Source: Dicyema japonicum (taxonomy: Eukaryota > Dicyemida > Rhombozoa > Dicyemidae). From it: a DNA stretch of 64,000 nucleotides. The stretch is from contig RDEW01000020.1 of NCBI GenBank assembly GCA_011109175.1, forward strand, positions 619,273 through 683,272, written 5' to 3'. The notes under the pieces were generated by a model, which did no database searches, was not told the DNA's origin, and was given only the letters and a program-made list of their open reading frames with translations. Below are positions 34,195 through 45,239 of the stretch, in pieces. A program made the translations under genes and the position numbers. Numbering within the stretch: position 1 is the stretch's first letter; every line of letters begins with the position of its first letter.

Positions 34195-35245
34195 ATAGAA
34201 TATTATTTATTATGGGGAGAGCGGCTGCTGACATCACGGAGTAAGCGTTTCCGCGGACAACTGCGATATCAATTCTTTTCCTCAGCAGACCCCTTCCCGC
34301 ACGTCTTTCTTGCGGTGGGCCAATTTCCCCCCGATTTCCTTTAGGAAAGAGGCTGTAATACTTCCGGCCGCACCAGACGTCTCGATTGCTACCGGTACAA
34401 ACCGATAGCGGTCTCCAATTTCGCTAATATTTTTTAATCTTGATTTTTTCGGCCAGATTGGCTGCCGATCCAGCAGACTGCGCCGAGTTGAGTATCATCG
34501 AACTCGAGAAAGAATCCACAACAGTGCAGTCTTATACGAGCGATTTTCCCTCAGTGAACGGAAAGATAGTTAACCCATCCGGTTTTTTCCTATCTCCGCG
34601 GTCCAATCCCACAGGCTCCAGTACTGCCGGGAAGCCTGCCGCTTCAAAAGCTCGCATGACAATGTTGTTCATAGCAGCATGGCGGGGTGCTCTACCCGCA
34701 CTCCATTTGCACGAGAGCGGGTCCAGCCCTTTGACATCGACGATCCATCCACAGCGACATTGGTGTTCGACGCAAACATCAACTCCCAGGCGTTGTGCGA
34801 TCCCAATCCGAATACAGTCATCGTTTAAAAGGGTCCCCAGGGAGGAACACAGGAGTGCATCCAGCCACGCTCCGCTCTCATGGTTGGCGACGGACATGAG
34901 ACATGCAAGACGATGCTTGTTGGCCTCAGACTTTAGCACGTCGAAGATATTCTTGGAGTAGATATCATCCCAGTCACGTTGCCTCGAAGGATCGTTCGGC
35001 ATATCCTAGCCAGTTTCACACCATTCGCGACGAGCTGGTGTAGTACCGAGTTGAAAGAGTCGACCACGTTGATGAAATCACTCTCCGAGTTTCTCCGATT
35101 TATGTTTATCTCAAGTCCGAGGTTTCGTAGTGCCGGCACGGCATGTGACAGAACGTCGTGTACTTTTCTCCACGGCCCTCCAATTGTGGCGTCATCTAGA
35201 TACCAGAGGTTAGTTGTGTGTCTATAGAGCGGAATTTCATCGATG
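34195..35245 (-). mobile_element. LINE-B copy B4 inserted inside LINE-C
   Basis: Starts abruptly inside the RT at the catalytic motif (WYLDDATIGGPWRKVHDVL near 35210, YLDD intact) and continues LRNLGLEININRRNSESDFI, then NIFDVLKSEANKHRLACLMS, SGAWLDALLCSSLGTLLNDD, a CCHC knuckle (CRCGWIVDVKGLDPLSCKWS), RHAAMNNIVMRAFEAAGFPA, LEPVGLDRG, KKPDGLTIFPFTEGKSLV, then frame-broken tail sequence to about 34200. The endonuclease half is open for 156 residues (35002-34532). It is a 5'-truncated insertion splitting LINE-C copy C2. Confidence 0.85.
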
Positions 35246-35249
35246 GCCG

Positions 35250-35880
35250 ATTGTTAAAATTGATTGAAATTTTGTTGGCGACGGTTGTAAGTGAATAAAG
35301 TGACAGTGGATTTCGATGGAGATAAGTGATTTGCTCCAAGCCACTCTTCAGAGTATTCAAGTGGTTCTGAACATCCTTCGTTGCTTCGTTAACGTCTTTG
35401 TCTTTAGAGAGGATAATCAGGTCATCCGCATATAATAGAAGTATCTTAGTTTGGTTGGAATATCGCTTAAGTGCTAGTTGATTAAGGTAGTGGACAAAAC
35501 GAAGCCTTAAGGAACTCTATTTGGAAGGAACTGGAGATGTATTGGAGTGTCCGGCTTGGAAGCTGTCCGAGTTTGTGATTTTTTGTCATTGAGGATAACT
35601 AGTTGTTCTCGTTGAGAGAGGATCTGAAACCCCCTCTCATTACTTTTTTGGCGACTAGCCAAAGCGGATCTTTTGCATTAAGTCTCCGCAGATTAATACG
35701 TCTTAGGAAGTAATGTTTCATACAGAGACCTGGAGGTGGGATGTAAATATTTACAAATGTGTACGGTGTGTGGTTTATTTTTACCAAGACGGAACTAAGT
35801 TCAATGTGATCGTTACCTTCAAACAGAGCTTGTGTCTGAGAGAAGGTATCAGAGAATAGAATAGATTTGAGCCTTGGGAA
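35250..35880 (-). mobile_element. LINE-C copy C2, 5' part (left half of an interrupted element)
   Basis: The minus strand reads an endonuclease strand (HTPYTFVNIYIPPPG near 35760), then, after an internal deletion, RT motif C with its helix (ILLLYADDLIILSKDKDVNE near 35420) and a KSTVTLFTYN-like block just before the junction with LINE-B at about 35245. Motifs A and B are missing. Together with 33485-34135 this is one element cut by LINE-B. Confidence 0.75.
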
Positions 35881-35988
35881 TCGTACACGGCATTTTTCTT
35901 TATACTGATAATAATTTTTTTCTAAAAATTAAATCTTTGTAAAAACTATTTATTTTAATATAAATTTATAATAATAACGTGTTAATAA

Positions 35989-36834
35989 ATGTGCGATGTT
36001 GTTTCTGTTGGTGTGGAGTTTTCTCAACTGTACTATGATGCTCTTAGTTCGTCATTAGAGAATCTATCTAAGTATTACTGAATAATAAATAATAGGATGT
36101 ATGACAATGATGGAAAGCACTATTGTAATGGTGAATATGTGGAAGGGAATAAAGTATATCCAATGTAATGACTAGAATATAATATCTAATTTGATGAAAT
36201 ATAAGGGAAATAAGTATATTATAAAAGATATATCTTCATTCCTAATAAACGATATTATATCGATACACGTCATGGGGGACACGCAATAGACAATTTTACC
36301 ACTCTTTTATATTACAGAACATTAACAGCATATACACAATCAGAGCCTCTTCATTCTTTAATGAGGAGGATGGAGTGGTAAATACCACGTGGGCATCTGC
36401 TGTTGGTAATGTGGGCGTTCGTAATCAATATGTGAAGGGAATTGTTAAGGAAAAGTATATTATGGTAGTGTTTGTAGAAGTGAGGTAAAGGAAGTAAAGG
36501 GTGAAGTGAAGGATGATGCTAAGGAAACAAAGAATGATGGGAGTAGTACAGTATTTGTAGGTAATATTCCTAATGAGGTAAATGATGAAGAATTTCAGTC
36601 ATATTTTGAGGGTATTAATATTATTAATGTAAGAATTTGGTGAAGTAAAATCAATAAAAATAGTGAGAGGATCATTTAACGATGTAATAAGGGTTATTTG
36701 TTTATATTATTGTAGCAATATGCTTTTGTAGACTTTTATGATCAGTCTGCTGTCCATAATGCTCTCTCTGTTAAGAAACATGTCTTTGGGGGAAACTCAT
36801 TAAAGTTGAGTCTAGGAGGATTAAAACTAATTAA
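35989..36834 (+). CDS. G3BP/Rasputin-like NTF2-RRM protein, six exons
   Basis: Stress-granule scaffold family: an NTF2-like domain followed by an RRM. Five introns restore the frame: 36072-36095, 36154-36175, 36455-36477, 36612-36633 and 36693-36715 (22-24 nt). NTF2 part: VSVGVEFSQLYYDALSSSLE, MYDNDGKHYCNGEYVEGN, DIISIHVMG, RNRQFYHSFILQN, IYTIRASSFFNEEDG. A short charged linker (KEVKGEVKDDAKETKND) replaces the long acidic and proline-rich middle of animal G3BPs. RRM part: TVFVGNIPNEVNDEEFQSYF, EFGEVKSIKIVRGSF, QYAFVDFYDQSAV, then KVESRRIKTN. Two one-base changes are needed, both in five-G runs (36274-36278 and 36788-36792). No RGG tail follows. About 240 residues, half the vertebrate length. 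Confidence 0.85.
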
Positions 36835-37495
36835 TATTTCATTAATTTTCTATTCATACATTTATGGATTTATTCTATTTGTCTATATTAATTAAGCTAT
36901 ATTACATCCACCACACTTCCCATTTAATAGTGGCTACACTAAGGAGAGGGTTTATTCATAGGGAAGGTATTAAGAATACACTGGACAATGATGGGACTTC
37001 ATTTGAGGGGTCTTGTCACTTTCCCATTGTTGTTTGTTTTGATATGCTAAGAATGACCTATTTGTAATATTTTTATTACCGGCAGTTGATTGCCAAAGTT
37101 TTTAATTTGTTTCTAAGAGCATTTGTAGATGCTAAGGGTGTTAGCGTCAACCATTCAGAATATATCTATACGAACTCTGATATTATTCCATTGAGATGCC
37201 TGATACAACGATTAATCAGATGATGTTAAACAAAGAATTCCAAGGAGGGCCAGACTGATTGTGAGAAGTTGATGTGATCCTTGAGATATAAATTAACTAT
37301 TAGTAAAATTCTTAAGATGATTTGGTTATAATCGGTGCTTAAGCCGTATATTGTAGTCGTAAGGGAACGAGAGGCAAAGGAGATCTTTGTATTATGGATG
37401 GTTACCATCACCTGTCATTAATGAAATTTATCATAAATCAATGATAATTAACAATCACTTTTTTCCTCAATAAATTGATTTATTTTATTAACAGC
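36835..37495. other. No gene recognised
   Basis: Short frames only. A 67-residue plus-strand frame (36864-37067) shows no domain. Composition is similar to gene flanks. Confidence 0.3.
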
Positions 37496-37499
37496 CAAT

Positions 37500-37735
37500 C
37501 TTAGAAAATATATTCCAACTCCAATGGATAGACATTACTCTTTTTGAATGCAAGTAGGTGGGCAGAGAAGGTCCCGTGATGTAATATCCCCATTGATTAT
37601 ACGGTAGGTAAGATTAGTAATCGACTCAAGGAGATTATGTCCAGCCTCAGCTGTAAGACCAGACGTCAGATCCTTGATATAGCCCGGACGCAGTCTATCC
37701 GATGCAATCTCGAGCCACATCTCTCGCGTTGATAT
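37500..37735 (-). mobile_element. LINE-B copy B5, RT fingers fragment
   Basis: The minus strand reads SDRLRPGYIKDLTSGLTAEA, then LTYRIINGDIT, the counterpart of LDGLRPGHLKNL...LMNMILSGHLP in copy B3. It is separated from the matching N-terminal piece at 38110-38430 by a LINE-A chimera. Confidence 0.7.
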
Positions 37736-37739
37736 TATT

Positions 37740-38098
37740 ATTGCACTCCCGAGAAAACATAAAATTAGTCAAGTTTCCCTTGTGCCGTATTCTGAATCAT
37801 CCTCTCCGTCAGCTTAGATCATGATCTTCTGTTGCGCACTAGTTCTCTTAGGTAGTCCAGGTCGTCCGCCATTTCCATTATAATGTCAGATGCTGTCCAC
37901 ACTCTTGTTACACAGTGAATCAGAGACCATAATGTCGGCAGGCCGATGGAGGATAAAAAGGTGGAATTTGTCAAACAGTTCTGTACATTGTACGATCGTT
38001 TTTGTCTCTTGTAGACAGCAGACAGAGACGTCATATTTGGTTAGATCGCACACCAGTTGGTGTTTCTTGTAAGGTTGTTTAAGTCCTCTGCAATTGAA
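37740..38098 (-). mobile_element. Internally deleted LINE-A copy A8 (endonuclease start joined to tail)
   Basis: The minus strand begins with an APE-endonuclease N-terminus (GSFNCRGLKQPYKKHQLVCD, then YDVSVCCLQETK) and within about 200 bp jumps to the LINE-A C-terminal tail (DDLDYLRELVRNRRS ... AQGKLD and stop). All RT motifs are missing. This suggests LINE-A carries an APE endonuclease. The copy sits between two pieces of LINE-B copy B5. Confidence 0.6.
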
Positions 38099-38109
38099 AG
38101 ATCCCAGAG

Positions 38110-38430
38110 TGAACGGATAAGTCGGTAAGAATATATTGGTTGAGGTGGTGACGACGCCTCTATTGCACTATGTTTTATTCGTATTCTTTTATTCTCGCGT
38201 TGTAGGTATCTTTAAAGTGGTTTTAAGAGTAGTAGGTATGTAAAGGTCTTCCGGAAAGTTTGGATGTTTCCTCCTTGGACAGTCGGAGACGAGAAAAGTA
38301 CTGTATCGTCCGAAGAAACCACTCGTAAAGATGCTCGGATATCGCCTTCGAGAAGTTTTCGATTCACCCTCTCTTTGAGTTTATCAGGATTGGAGTTTTT
38401 TCTGTGGGATCGTTAGAGAGGAAAAAGATA
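38110..38430 (-). mobile_element. LINE-B copy B5, N-terminal fragment
   Basis: The minus strand reads DKLKERVNRKLLEGDIRASL, then RVVSSDDTVLFSSPTVQG. This is the same pre-RT block as RRTVRSKFLEGGTRSALRAL in copy B3. The rest of the element continues at 37735 after the LINE-A chimera. Confidence 0.6.
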
Positions 38431-38576
38431 TCATTGAAATCTCGATTCTGATTAATATGAGGAGGCCTACATCTTTTTCATATTTTTGTCTGAAGAAAGT
38501 AAAAGTTTGTTGGCAAAGGTTGAGTTCTATCCCTTGGAAATATCCACAGAATGATAAAGTGTAGTGACTATTTCTG

Positions 38577-40860
38577 TTAATATATCGTCTTTTGAGTCAT
38601 TTTATTTATATTACCTTTAATACATAAAGGTAACTGAATTAGGTGATCCAGGCTCCCCTTATCTTCATTGCCATTTTCACCAAGTGTCATTGAGAGAGTC
38701 CACCGCTTCCCAGAAATATCTGGCCTTGTGACTCGGTGGGGGAAGGATATCTGAGGGAGGACCGCCCATTTTCCGATCTTGACACGGACGAACATGGTGA
38801 ATTTTTTGTTCTTTACCGAACCTGAAAAATCCGAAGCTATTCCTTCATATCGATGACTCTGATAGAAGATGTTTAGGATAGAGTCCGTACAATACCATAG
38901 AGTCTTCTCGCGTAACGATTTGATTTTTGTCGAACTTCGACGCAAAGAGTGGGAACCTCCAGCATAATTTATAGTAGACACAATGGTTTATCGGTATAAT
39001 TTATGTATCCAGTCTTCTATTGGGTATGGACTTGAAGTAATAAATTCCTTGAGGATATTCAATTTCTAGAGTTCTTTCCAGTGCTATTAAGATTATTAGT
39101 GTTTCCTATGTCATGCCAAGGATTTTAGGATTTTAGATGCGCTTATAGGCACATATCCTTGGAAGACCGTGGAGATAACATTGGAACGACGATCCTATGT
39201 GAACAGAGTAAAGGTAGATTTTAACATTAATACAAACTATTGTTACATAAAACCAGTTGATAATACTATCTATGTATTCCTGAACTACCACAGTCGTTAA
39301 GGGGGATCTGTTACTAGAGATGATAACATCGTATGCACAAGACAGGAGTAATGTGTTTGGATCTTCAATCTGAGGGACGTCAGGAAGAAATCAATTAAAC
39401 AATATTGAATAAAGTGGAGAGCCACGTAGGACTCCATTTGACAACAATATGAATCTCGACCTACTATTTCTCAAGAATACCGTCAGAATCTTTATCGTTG
39501 GATGTGTTATCGAAACAGTCAATCGCCTTTTTAACATCGAATAAAATCATGTGTTGTGCACATATGAGCTCTTGAAGCATTAAAGTCAATAATAATTTGG
39601 GATAGAGTTGACATGTGGGTTGTTATGGATTTTATAATTCGAAAACCACGTTGATAAGGTGGTGCCGGTAAATCATGAATAATTGTAGTAAGAAATAACA
39701 TTTCTAATACCTTTGAGAGAATACACTTCAGTGAGATCGGGAAATATAAAGAGGAATAATTCTTTAATTTTCTGATTTTTAGGGGTAAAAATGAATTCTT
39801 CCTGATGTTAGGAAGAGTATGCCACATTCACTGAATAGTAGCAAATGTCCATGAGTATCAGTCTTGTCTGAGGCCCTCAGTGTTTCAGGTAACTTAAAGA
39901 CACTCCATCGGGGCCACGATTAGTCTGAATGGACGATAGTGAAAAATATCGTGTTAGGAATTGATTTTAGTCTGAATGGGCGAGTGTTGACCCTGAAGGG
40001 TGTTTTATAACATACATTAAATTTGATGAGTTTGTTAGTGAGTTTGTTTATTCTTAGTTGGAGGGAAATCAAGTTAATTTGTCTTATAGTCAAATGTATC
40101 CTCATCATGCTTTGGTGATATACGAACACAGTTTGATTTTATACAAGAAATAGTGCATCCCAATGGAGAATGACAATACTAAGCATATTGAATGCTTTAT
40201 CAATTTTAATATTTATTACTCTCAACCCATAAAACTGGGAATCCACATAATTAATGGTGGAAGCGCTGTGACCTAATAACTGTAGAATAATGGGGTTATG
40301 GTCACTTGAGAAATCATACCGAACGTTCAAAGTTGATAACCCCATTAATGAGGGAGAACATAACGTAATATCCGGGAATGTGTGCATTAGTAATTCGATA
40401 AGGGTCAATGTGTGAGAGTAGGAATCATTGAAGGTGATCAGATCACCGAAACATGGGGGGATAAATTCTACTGTGAGTGTACTGCATTTGAGAAAGAGTA
40501 CTCGATGGAGATTTTCTTCAATGTTCAGCGACCCTCATACAGTCTGGAGAGACTAAGAAGAGCATATGTGAATGAAAATTCCATTCTAATAATCTTAAAA
40601 AGCCCCCAACCAGAGCCCCTGTAACGATGTTTGCGAACAACCCCACCCAGCGAAGCGCTGTGTGAATTAAATCGGTGAGTTTTGCTTCTTGAATTAGTGA
40701 TATGTCCACTTTACGACTCGTCAATAGAATACGAAGTTCAAGTACTTTTCTTCTGATTCCATTCACATTTAATTGTGAGATCTCCAAAGAGGAATAAACT
40801 TTGTGGTTCTGCTCTAATTGCCGCAGAGAACAGTTAAGGGAAGAAAGGAGGCCACCCATG
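38577..40860 (-). mobile_element. LINE-C copy C3, near full length, decayed
   Basis: The minus strand holds most landmarks in order. Endonuclease start: LEISQLNVNGIRRKVLELRI and VDISLIQEAKLT near 40760. Endonuclease end: FSSDHNPIILQ near 40300. RT: YFPISLKCILSKVLEML and YQRGFRIIKSITTHM near 39700-39640. Motif A is blurred (IDFNA, DVKKAIDCF). Motif B: SNGVLRGSPLYSILFN near 39430. Motif C is reduced to LLLSCAYDVIIS near 39340. The last open frame (38981-38577) includes KTLWYCTDSI, possibly an RNase H start. Stops and frame changes throughout show it is dead. It fits the APE-endonuclease LINE branch (CR1/Jockey-like), not LINE-B. Confidence 0.8.
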
Positions 40861-40934
40861 AAATGACGTGACGTGTTAAGGAGAGGAAATCATGCCATTG
40901 GCACTGGAGGCCGCCCCATTATGAGAACCAATGA

Positions 40935-41255
40935 TGGTACACTATTATTATGACTGTCGTAGGAACAAAATGTAAAAAAGTATTAAGTTTCCACATGTGC
41001 CTCACATGGGACTATTCCATTAAATTTTTAGCATTTTCGTTTACAGGCCATACACCATCTCTAGTGGCGCCAGATTTAATGCTAAATTATACTCAAAAAG
41101 AACCATTAGTCAACAACCACCCTGATGAGTTCCCATTGGACGGCACTTATTTCAAGTCCGAGCATGCGTAGACTGCTGAGGTAGGCTGTGATCACCTGAT
41201 TTTTTTGTTATTCTAGCTATCACGGTGTTTTTCTGGTTCAATAAAATAAAAAAAA
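40935..41255 (+). repeat. Dispersed repeat R1, copy 3 (longest)
   Basis: About 320 bp; its last 200 bp match 12565-12765 and its first part partly matches 4125-4190. The 3' end CACGGTGTTTTTCTGGTTCA followed by an A/T run is shared with copy 2. No conserved open frame. Confidence 0.7.
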
Positions 41256-41394
41256 CAGAGAAGGCCGAGCGGATTAAATGTGTACAGTACGCGGTCTAAT
41301 CAAAGGTTTTTTGATTGTTATACTCGCCGTAGAGACGTCTGATTTCCTTGGAATTCTTGATTCGTCTAGGGCATCGGATTTATACATGATCAGG

Positions 41395-41492
41395 ATATCC
41401 TCGTGAACACTGCTAGTTATTTGAGCGAATCTCACTCGTTTATCTGAAAGGGAGTAGCCACACAATCAAGGCATCTACTGTAGGACCATTTT
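41395..41492 (+). mobile_element. LINE-B copy B6, extreme 3' coding tail
   Basis: Same tail segment as copy B2 (TTATTTGAGCGAATCTCACT). It ends in an AT-rich region that runs directly into the 3' end of copy B7, which points the other way. Confidence 0.65.
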
Positions 41493-41544
41493 TTCACTAT
41501 TTTTTTAAATGACAATTATTTAACAAAAAAACAAATGTTAGTTA

Positions 41545-41905
41545 AGGAAACCGGCTGCGTGGATCGAGTTCCCTAGGAGTATGGCCATTCCAATCTTTTG
41601 TCTCAGCCTTCTCGTTGATCATCTTTCTTTCTGGCAACCATTCCTCCGATTTCGCGCAAGCCGTCATTGGACCAACCGTTCCCGATGACTCTGCCGCAAC
41701 AGGAGTAAATCGGTAGCGGTCCCCGAGGCATTAATATTTCTTGATTTTTAGGTTTTCCGTGGTCGAAGCAGCTGCTCCAGGTGTCTGAACTGATTTGTAA
41801 AGGATTCGTGCTTGAGAATGTGTCAACACAAGTTGCGTCCCAGACCAAAGATCTTCCGGATGTGAAAGGGAAAAGGGTCATCCTGTCAGGTCTCTTTATT
41901 TTGTA
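41545..41905 (-). mobile_element. LINE-B copy B7, endonuclease domain
   Basis: The minus strand reads KRPDRMTLFPFTSGRSLVWD, then ATCVDTFSST, the PD...D nuclease core, followed by frame-broken tail ending near 41550. It is truncated 5' at about 41905, just before the PD motif. It lies tail-to-tail with copy B6. Confidence 0.75.
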
Positions 41906-42721
41906 ATTCAAAAAAACAAACAAAATATTTTTATAATTCCTTATATGAAGTGCTATCGTGGTGTCATGCAACTCACCCATTAAGGGTCACTCAAACCAAA
42001 AACGGTAAAAAAGAACCAACAAATTGTCCTCATCCGATTATCACATGGGACGGTTCTCTCGACCTTCTAACAGGGGTGCCAAATTTTCTGCTGCCCGGAT
42101 CAGTTTATGATAATTAAAAAATCGTGACTAAATAGATTTCGTAATAGACGAGAATGAATAAATAAAAGATTAAGTAAGATGAGGTTTATCATTATTTCGT
42201 TTGCCACGTGTTTCTTCTTCACCCCACATATCTTAACAGCCTCTGCTTCTCTAAGTTTTTCTTGGGCAATTTTGAACCCTACTTGGTTGTATTAGCTTCA
42301 TTTGTTAAATCAAATTAGAGGAAATCAGCACACACAAGAAATCAAAACAGAAGACTGCACGGGAAAACAACCGTCGTGTTTGACAATAATCATTGTACAG
42401 AGTTTAAACATACCAATAACCAAGGCACAATACGCAAGCGAAGCAGGCGTGACAGCGTAGTCATATCAAGGAGACTGCGGTTAAAACAAAACAGTGGACT
42501 CAAGGTCTTCAGCGCTTTCAATAGAACAGGGTGATCGCTAGCAGTCGATCTTGTCCATGATGAAACAACATCAATAAAAAAGTGAGTATAACTTAATAAC
42601 GTGAACTCAATGACTTGGATCTGCTGTCCATATGGCCCCTTCTAGGCACTCCCCTGCCTTTTTAACCACCGAATTTCTAATAAGGTGATTATAGGTAGTG
42701 AATAATTAAACACAGTGATTA
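41906..42721. other. No gene recognised
   Basis: AT-rich and repeat-like DNA between LINE-B debris and the 3' end of DNAAF5. No motif is seen. Confidence 0.3.
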
Positions 42722-45239
42722 TTATGAAAACTCTAGAATATTATTTAATTTATCACAATATTGATTAACTCTGTGTCTCTTACTAACTTTATCTAATTCA
42801 GACTTCATAACATGTCCATTGATATCACTCACATTCATAAGTAATTCTATAATATAACCCCCAGCATACCACACACTGACTGCTGAATTAGTGGTTCTGG
42901 GTCATCCATGTGGAGAATCAGTCTTCTATAAAACATTTCAAAATGACTTTCATTACAACCACCACAACGACGGAGACATTCAAAAAAGCCAAAACTAGCA
43001 TCAATAACGGCAATTCTTATAGAATCTTCACTATCATCAAGTCTCTTCAATAAATTATCATAAAATGTAAATAAATCAAACTCTTCACAATTAATATTAG
43101 AATTAGCAAACAAATTCATAATTTTGTCACATATTTTAATAGAAAACAATCTACTATTACAACTGTGATCATCCAAACAGCAACTCAACAAATTCAGTAA
43201 ATCACAACATAACTTTATGGGAAATAATCCACTAATTCTACAAAATACTGTATTGAATAGACTCCACAAACACGCAAGACCAGCCGTTCGAACTGCAGAG
43301 GCTGATCTTCCCGCCTTCCATACAATGTTAGGCATTATCAATGACTCTGTAATCCTCACAACACTAATGATAACATTATAAACAACTCATCAATCTCCAC
43401 ATTACTTCCCAATACTCTCGGCAACTCTCTTGAAATCAATGACAAAAGTCGAAGTCTTACAGAAGGATCATTATTTGGAGTCAAATTTACCTCCAAATAT
43501 GGCATTCCAATCCTCCACGTTGAAAATGATGCTAATATTAAAATAGAAAGATACAGCACTCAGTGAGAATAGTCTCAAAGAACCTCCCTTGTGGAGATTG
43601 GTCAGTCCACTGAGAATTACTGTCCAAGGATTGTATGAGATTAGTACTGTACTTGTCAATTAATTGTGAGGGAGTAAGTACTCCATCCAATTTAGTCATA
43701 TTTTCCCACAATTTCCTAACATTAATTCCAATTTGTTCATCCAAACTCATTGACAACACATACAGACTGTGACTCAACACTTCAAACAAGTCAACCTTCT
43801 CCCCCACAAGGGACACAATACAATCAAGACACTCAACTAATACCAAGTGAGTTGATTTGTGTTCTGTTTGAGATATTTCATTAACTGTGAATGAATTTAA
43901 TAATCTGTTGACAATGGGGGATAAATCATCCACAGATGACCCTTTGACGATGCCGGTAATGGCGGACAGTGTGCTTTGAAGTAGTAAAGAGGAAGAAGTG
44001 TTTTTGGAAAGGTGTGATGTTATTACATTAAACCATAACTCTGATTTAACAAAATATCCCATAATCTGTGCAGCCTCCACAGCCTTTGTCTTCACCACAT
44101 CCTCATCATCACATCCCATTTTTATAATAACATTGACTAACATCTCCACGTGCTGAGTTATGTGCTCCTGTGAGTTCAATAAAAGGATAGGCAATAATTC
44201 AGCAGCTTTAATTCTAGTAGAGGATATCCAATCGGACAAATCCGACAACAGAGGAGGTAATATTCTTCCTAAATTCCTCTGTACAAGTTCACAACATCCC
44301 ACATTAAGTGAATAATCTATTATAAACACAAAGATTACATGTTGTATTGGCAATGGTGACATCATAGGAATTATATAAATAATTAATTTTATCCTTCAAA
44401 TCATCCTCATTTTCTGTAATAAATTTAATTCCTAATAAATAATAATGAGTACTACCAATATCATTCCACAATGACTGAGTGAGCGAGGCAATATTAGGAT
44501 CACTTAGTGATGTTAGTATTAAGGGTATTAGGTTATGAAAGTATGAGTATCTGTCTGGAAGGTGAAGAAGCCAATTTCCAACAACACGTGTTACTGACTC
44601 TCTTACAGACTGATTTGAATCGAATAGTCTTTGTGTCAAATGTGGAATGACCTCTTTAACAATGTCTCCCTTAACATGCATTGTCACTGAACCTGTATAT
44701 GAGTTATAATTGACAACCAATTGTGAGACCACTGCTTTCCTCAGTTTGGAGTGATTGTGAGTGAGGGAAGGAATCAGACAATCTAATATCAACTTACCAT
44801 TCTCATAAATTAGTTGTGGAGTAGTATTGGTTATGTTTTCCATAGTATGACAAGCCACGTGTCTCACAGGAGGAAATGGATCTTTTAAAAGAATCATTAT
44901 AATATTAATTGATAAGGAATTGGGGAGAAATGAGTCCATTAAGTTAGCCATTTGTAGTCTAATTTCTTCACAATTCTCTTCAGGGAGTTGTCGTTCAATA
45001 ACTGGAATAATTTCTAGTAATTGTTCAGGGGTTATTAATTGCACGTTATCAACCAATAGACAAACAGACATCTCCCTTATAGTATCAGAAGGATCACTAA
45101 TAACATTCAAAAGAGGTCTGAGTAAGGAAGAGAACACATCAGATGATATTCCCTTTTCATTTTTAATATTCAAAAGTGCCTTCTTTCTTATTAAACGATC
45201 ATCACTCTTTAAACAATTTATACTCCTAACAATGTCCAT
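42722..45239 (-). CDS. DNAAF5: Dynein axonemal assembly factor 5 (HEATR2), six exons
   Basis: HEAT-repeat cytosolic factor needed to preassemble axonemal dynein arms. Five introns restore one frame: 44432-44455, 44317-44338, 43532-43554, 43364-43383, 42847-42869 (20-24 nt). The protein is about 800 residues of helical repeats. Diagnostic strings against animal DNAAF5: VTRVVGNWLLHLPDRYSYFH, NLIPLILTSLSDP, TENEDDLKDKINYL, ELVQRNLGRILPPLLSDLSD, RIKAAELLPILLLNSQEHIT, MPNIVWKAGRSASAVRTAGL, ACLWSLF, LLKRLDDSEDSIRIAVIDAS, LILHMDDPEPLIQ, and the C-terminal VSKRHRVNQYCDKL. I first considered PP2A scaffold A, but these strings are specific to DNAAF5. Starts MDIVRSINCLKSDDR. No frameshift is needed. It is expected in an organism with motile cilia. 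Confidence 0.94.

Noticed and set aside
41255-41300. Second tRNA-Leu or tRNA-Ser gene
   Set aside because: Only the D-arm-like AAGGCCGAGCGG is present; no acceptor pairing, anticodon arm or B box follows.
42722-45239. HEAT-repeat gene as PP2A scaffold subunit A
   Set aside because: Spliced protein strings (VVGNWLLHLPDRYS, ENEDDLKDKI, RTAGLACLWSL) fit DNAAF5, and the length is greater than the PP2A scaffold.
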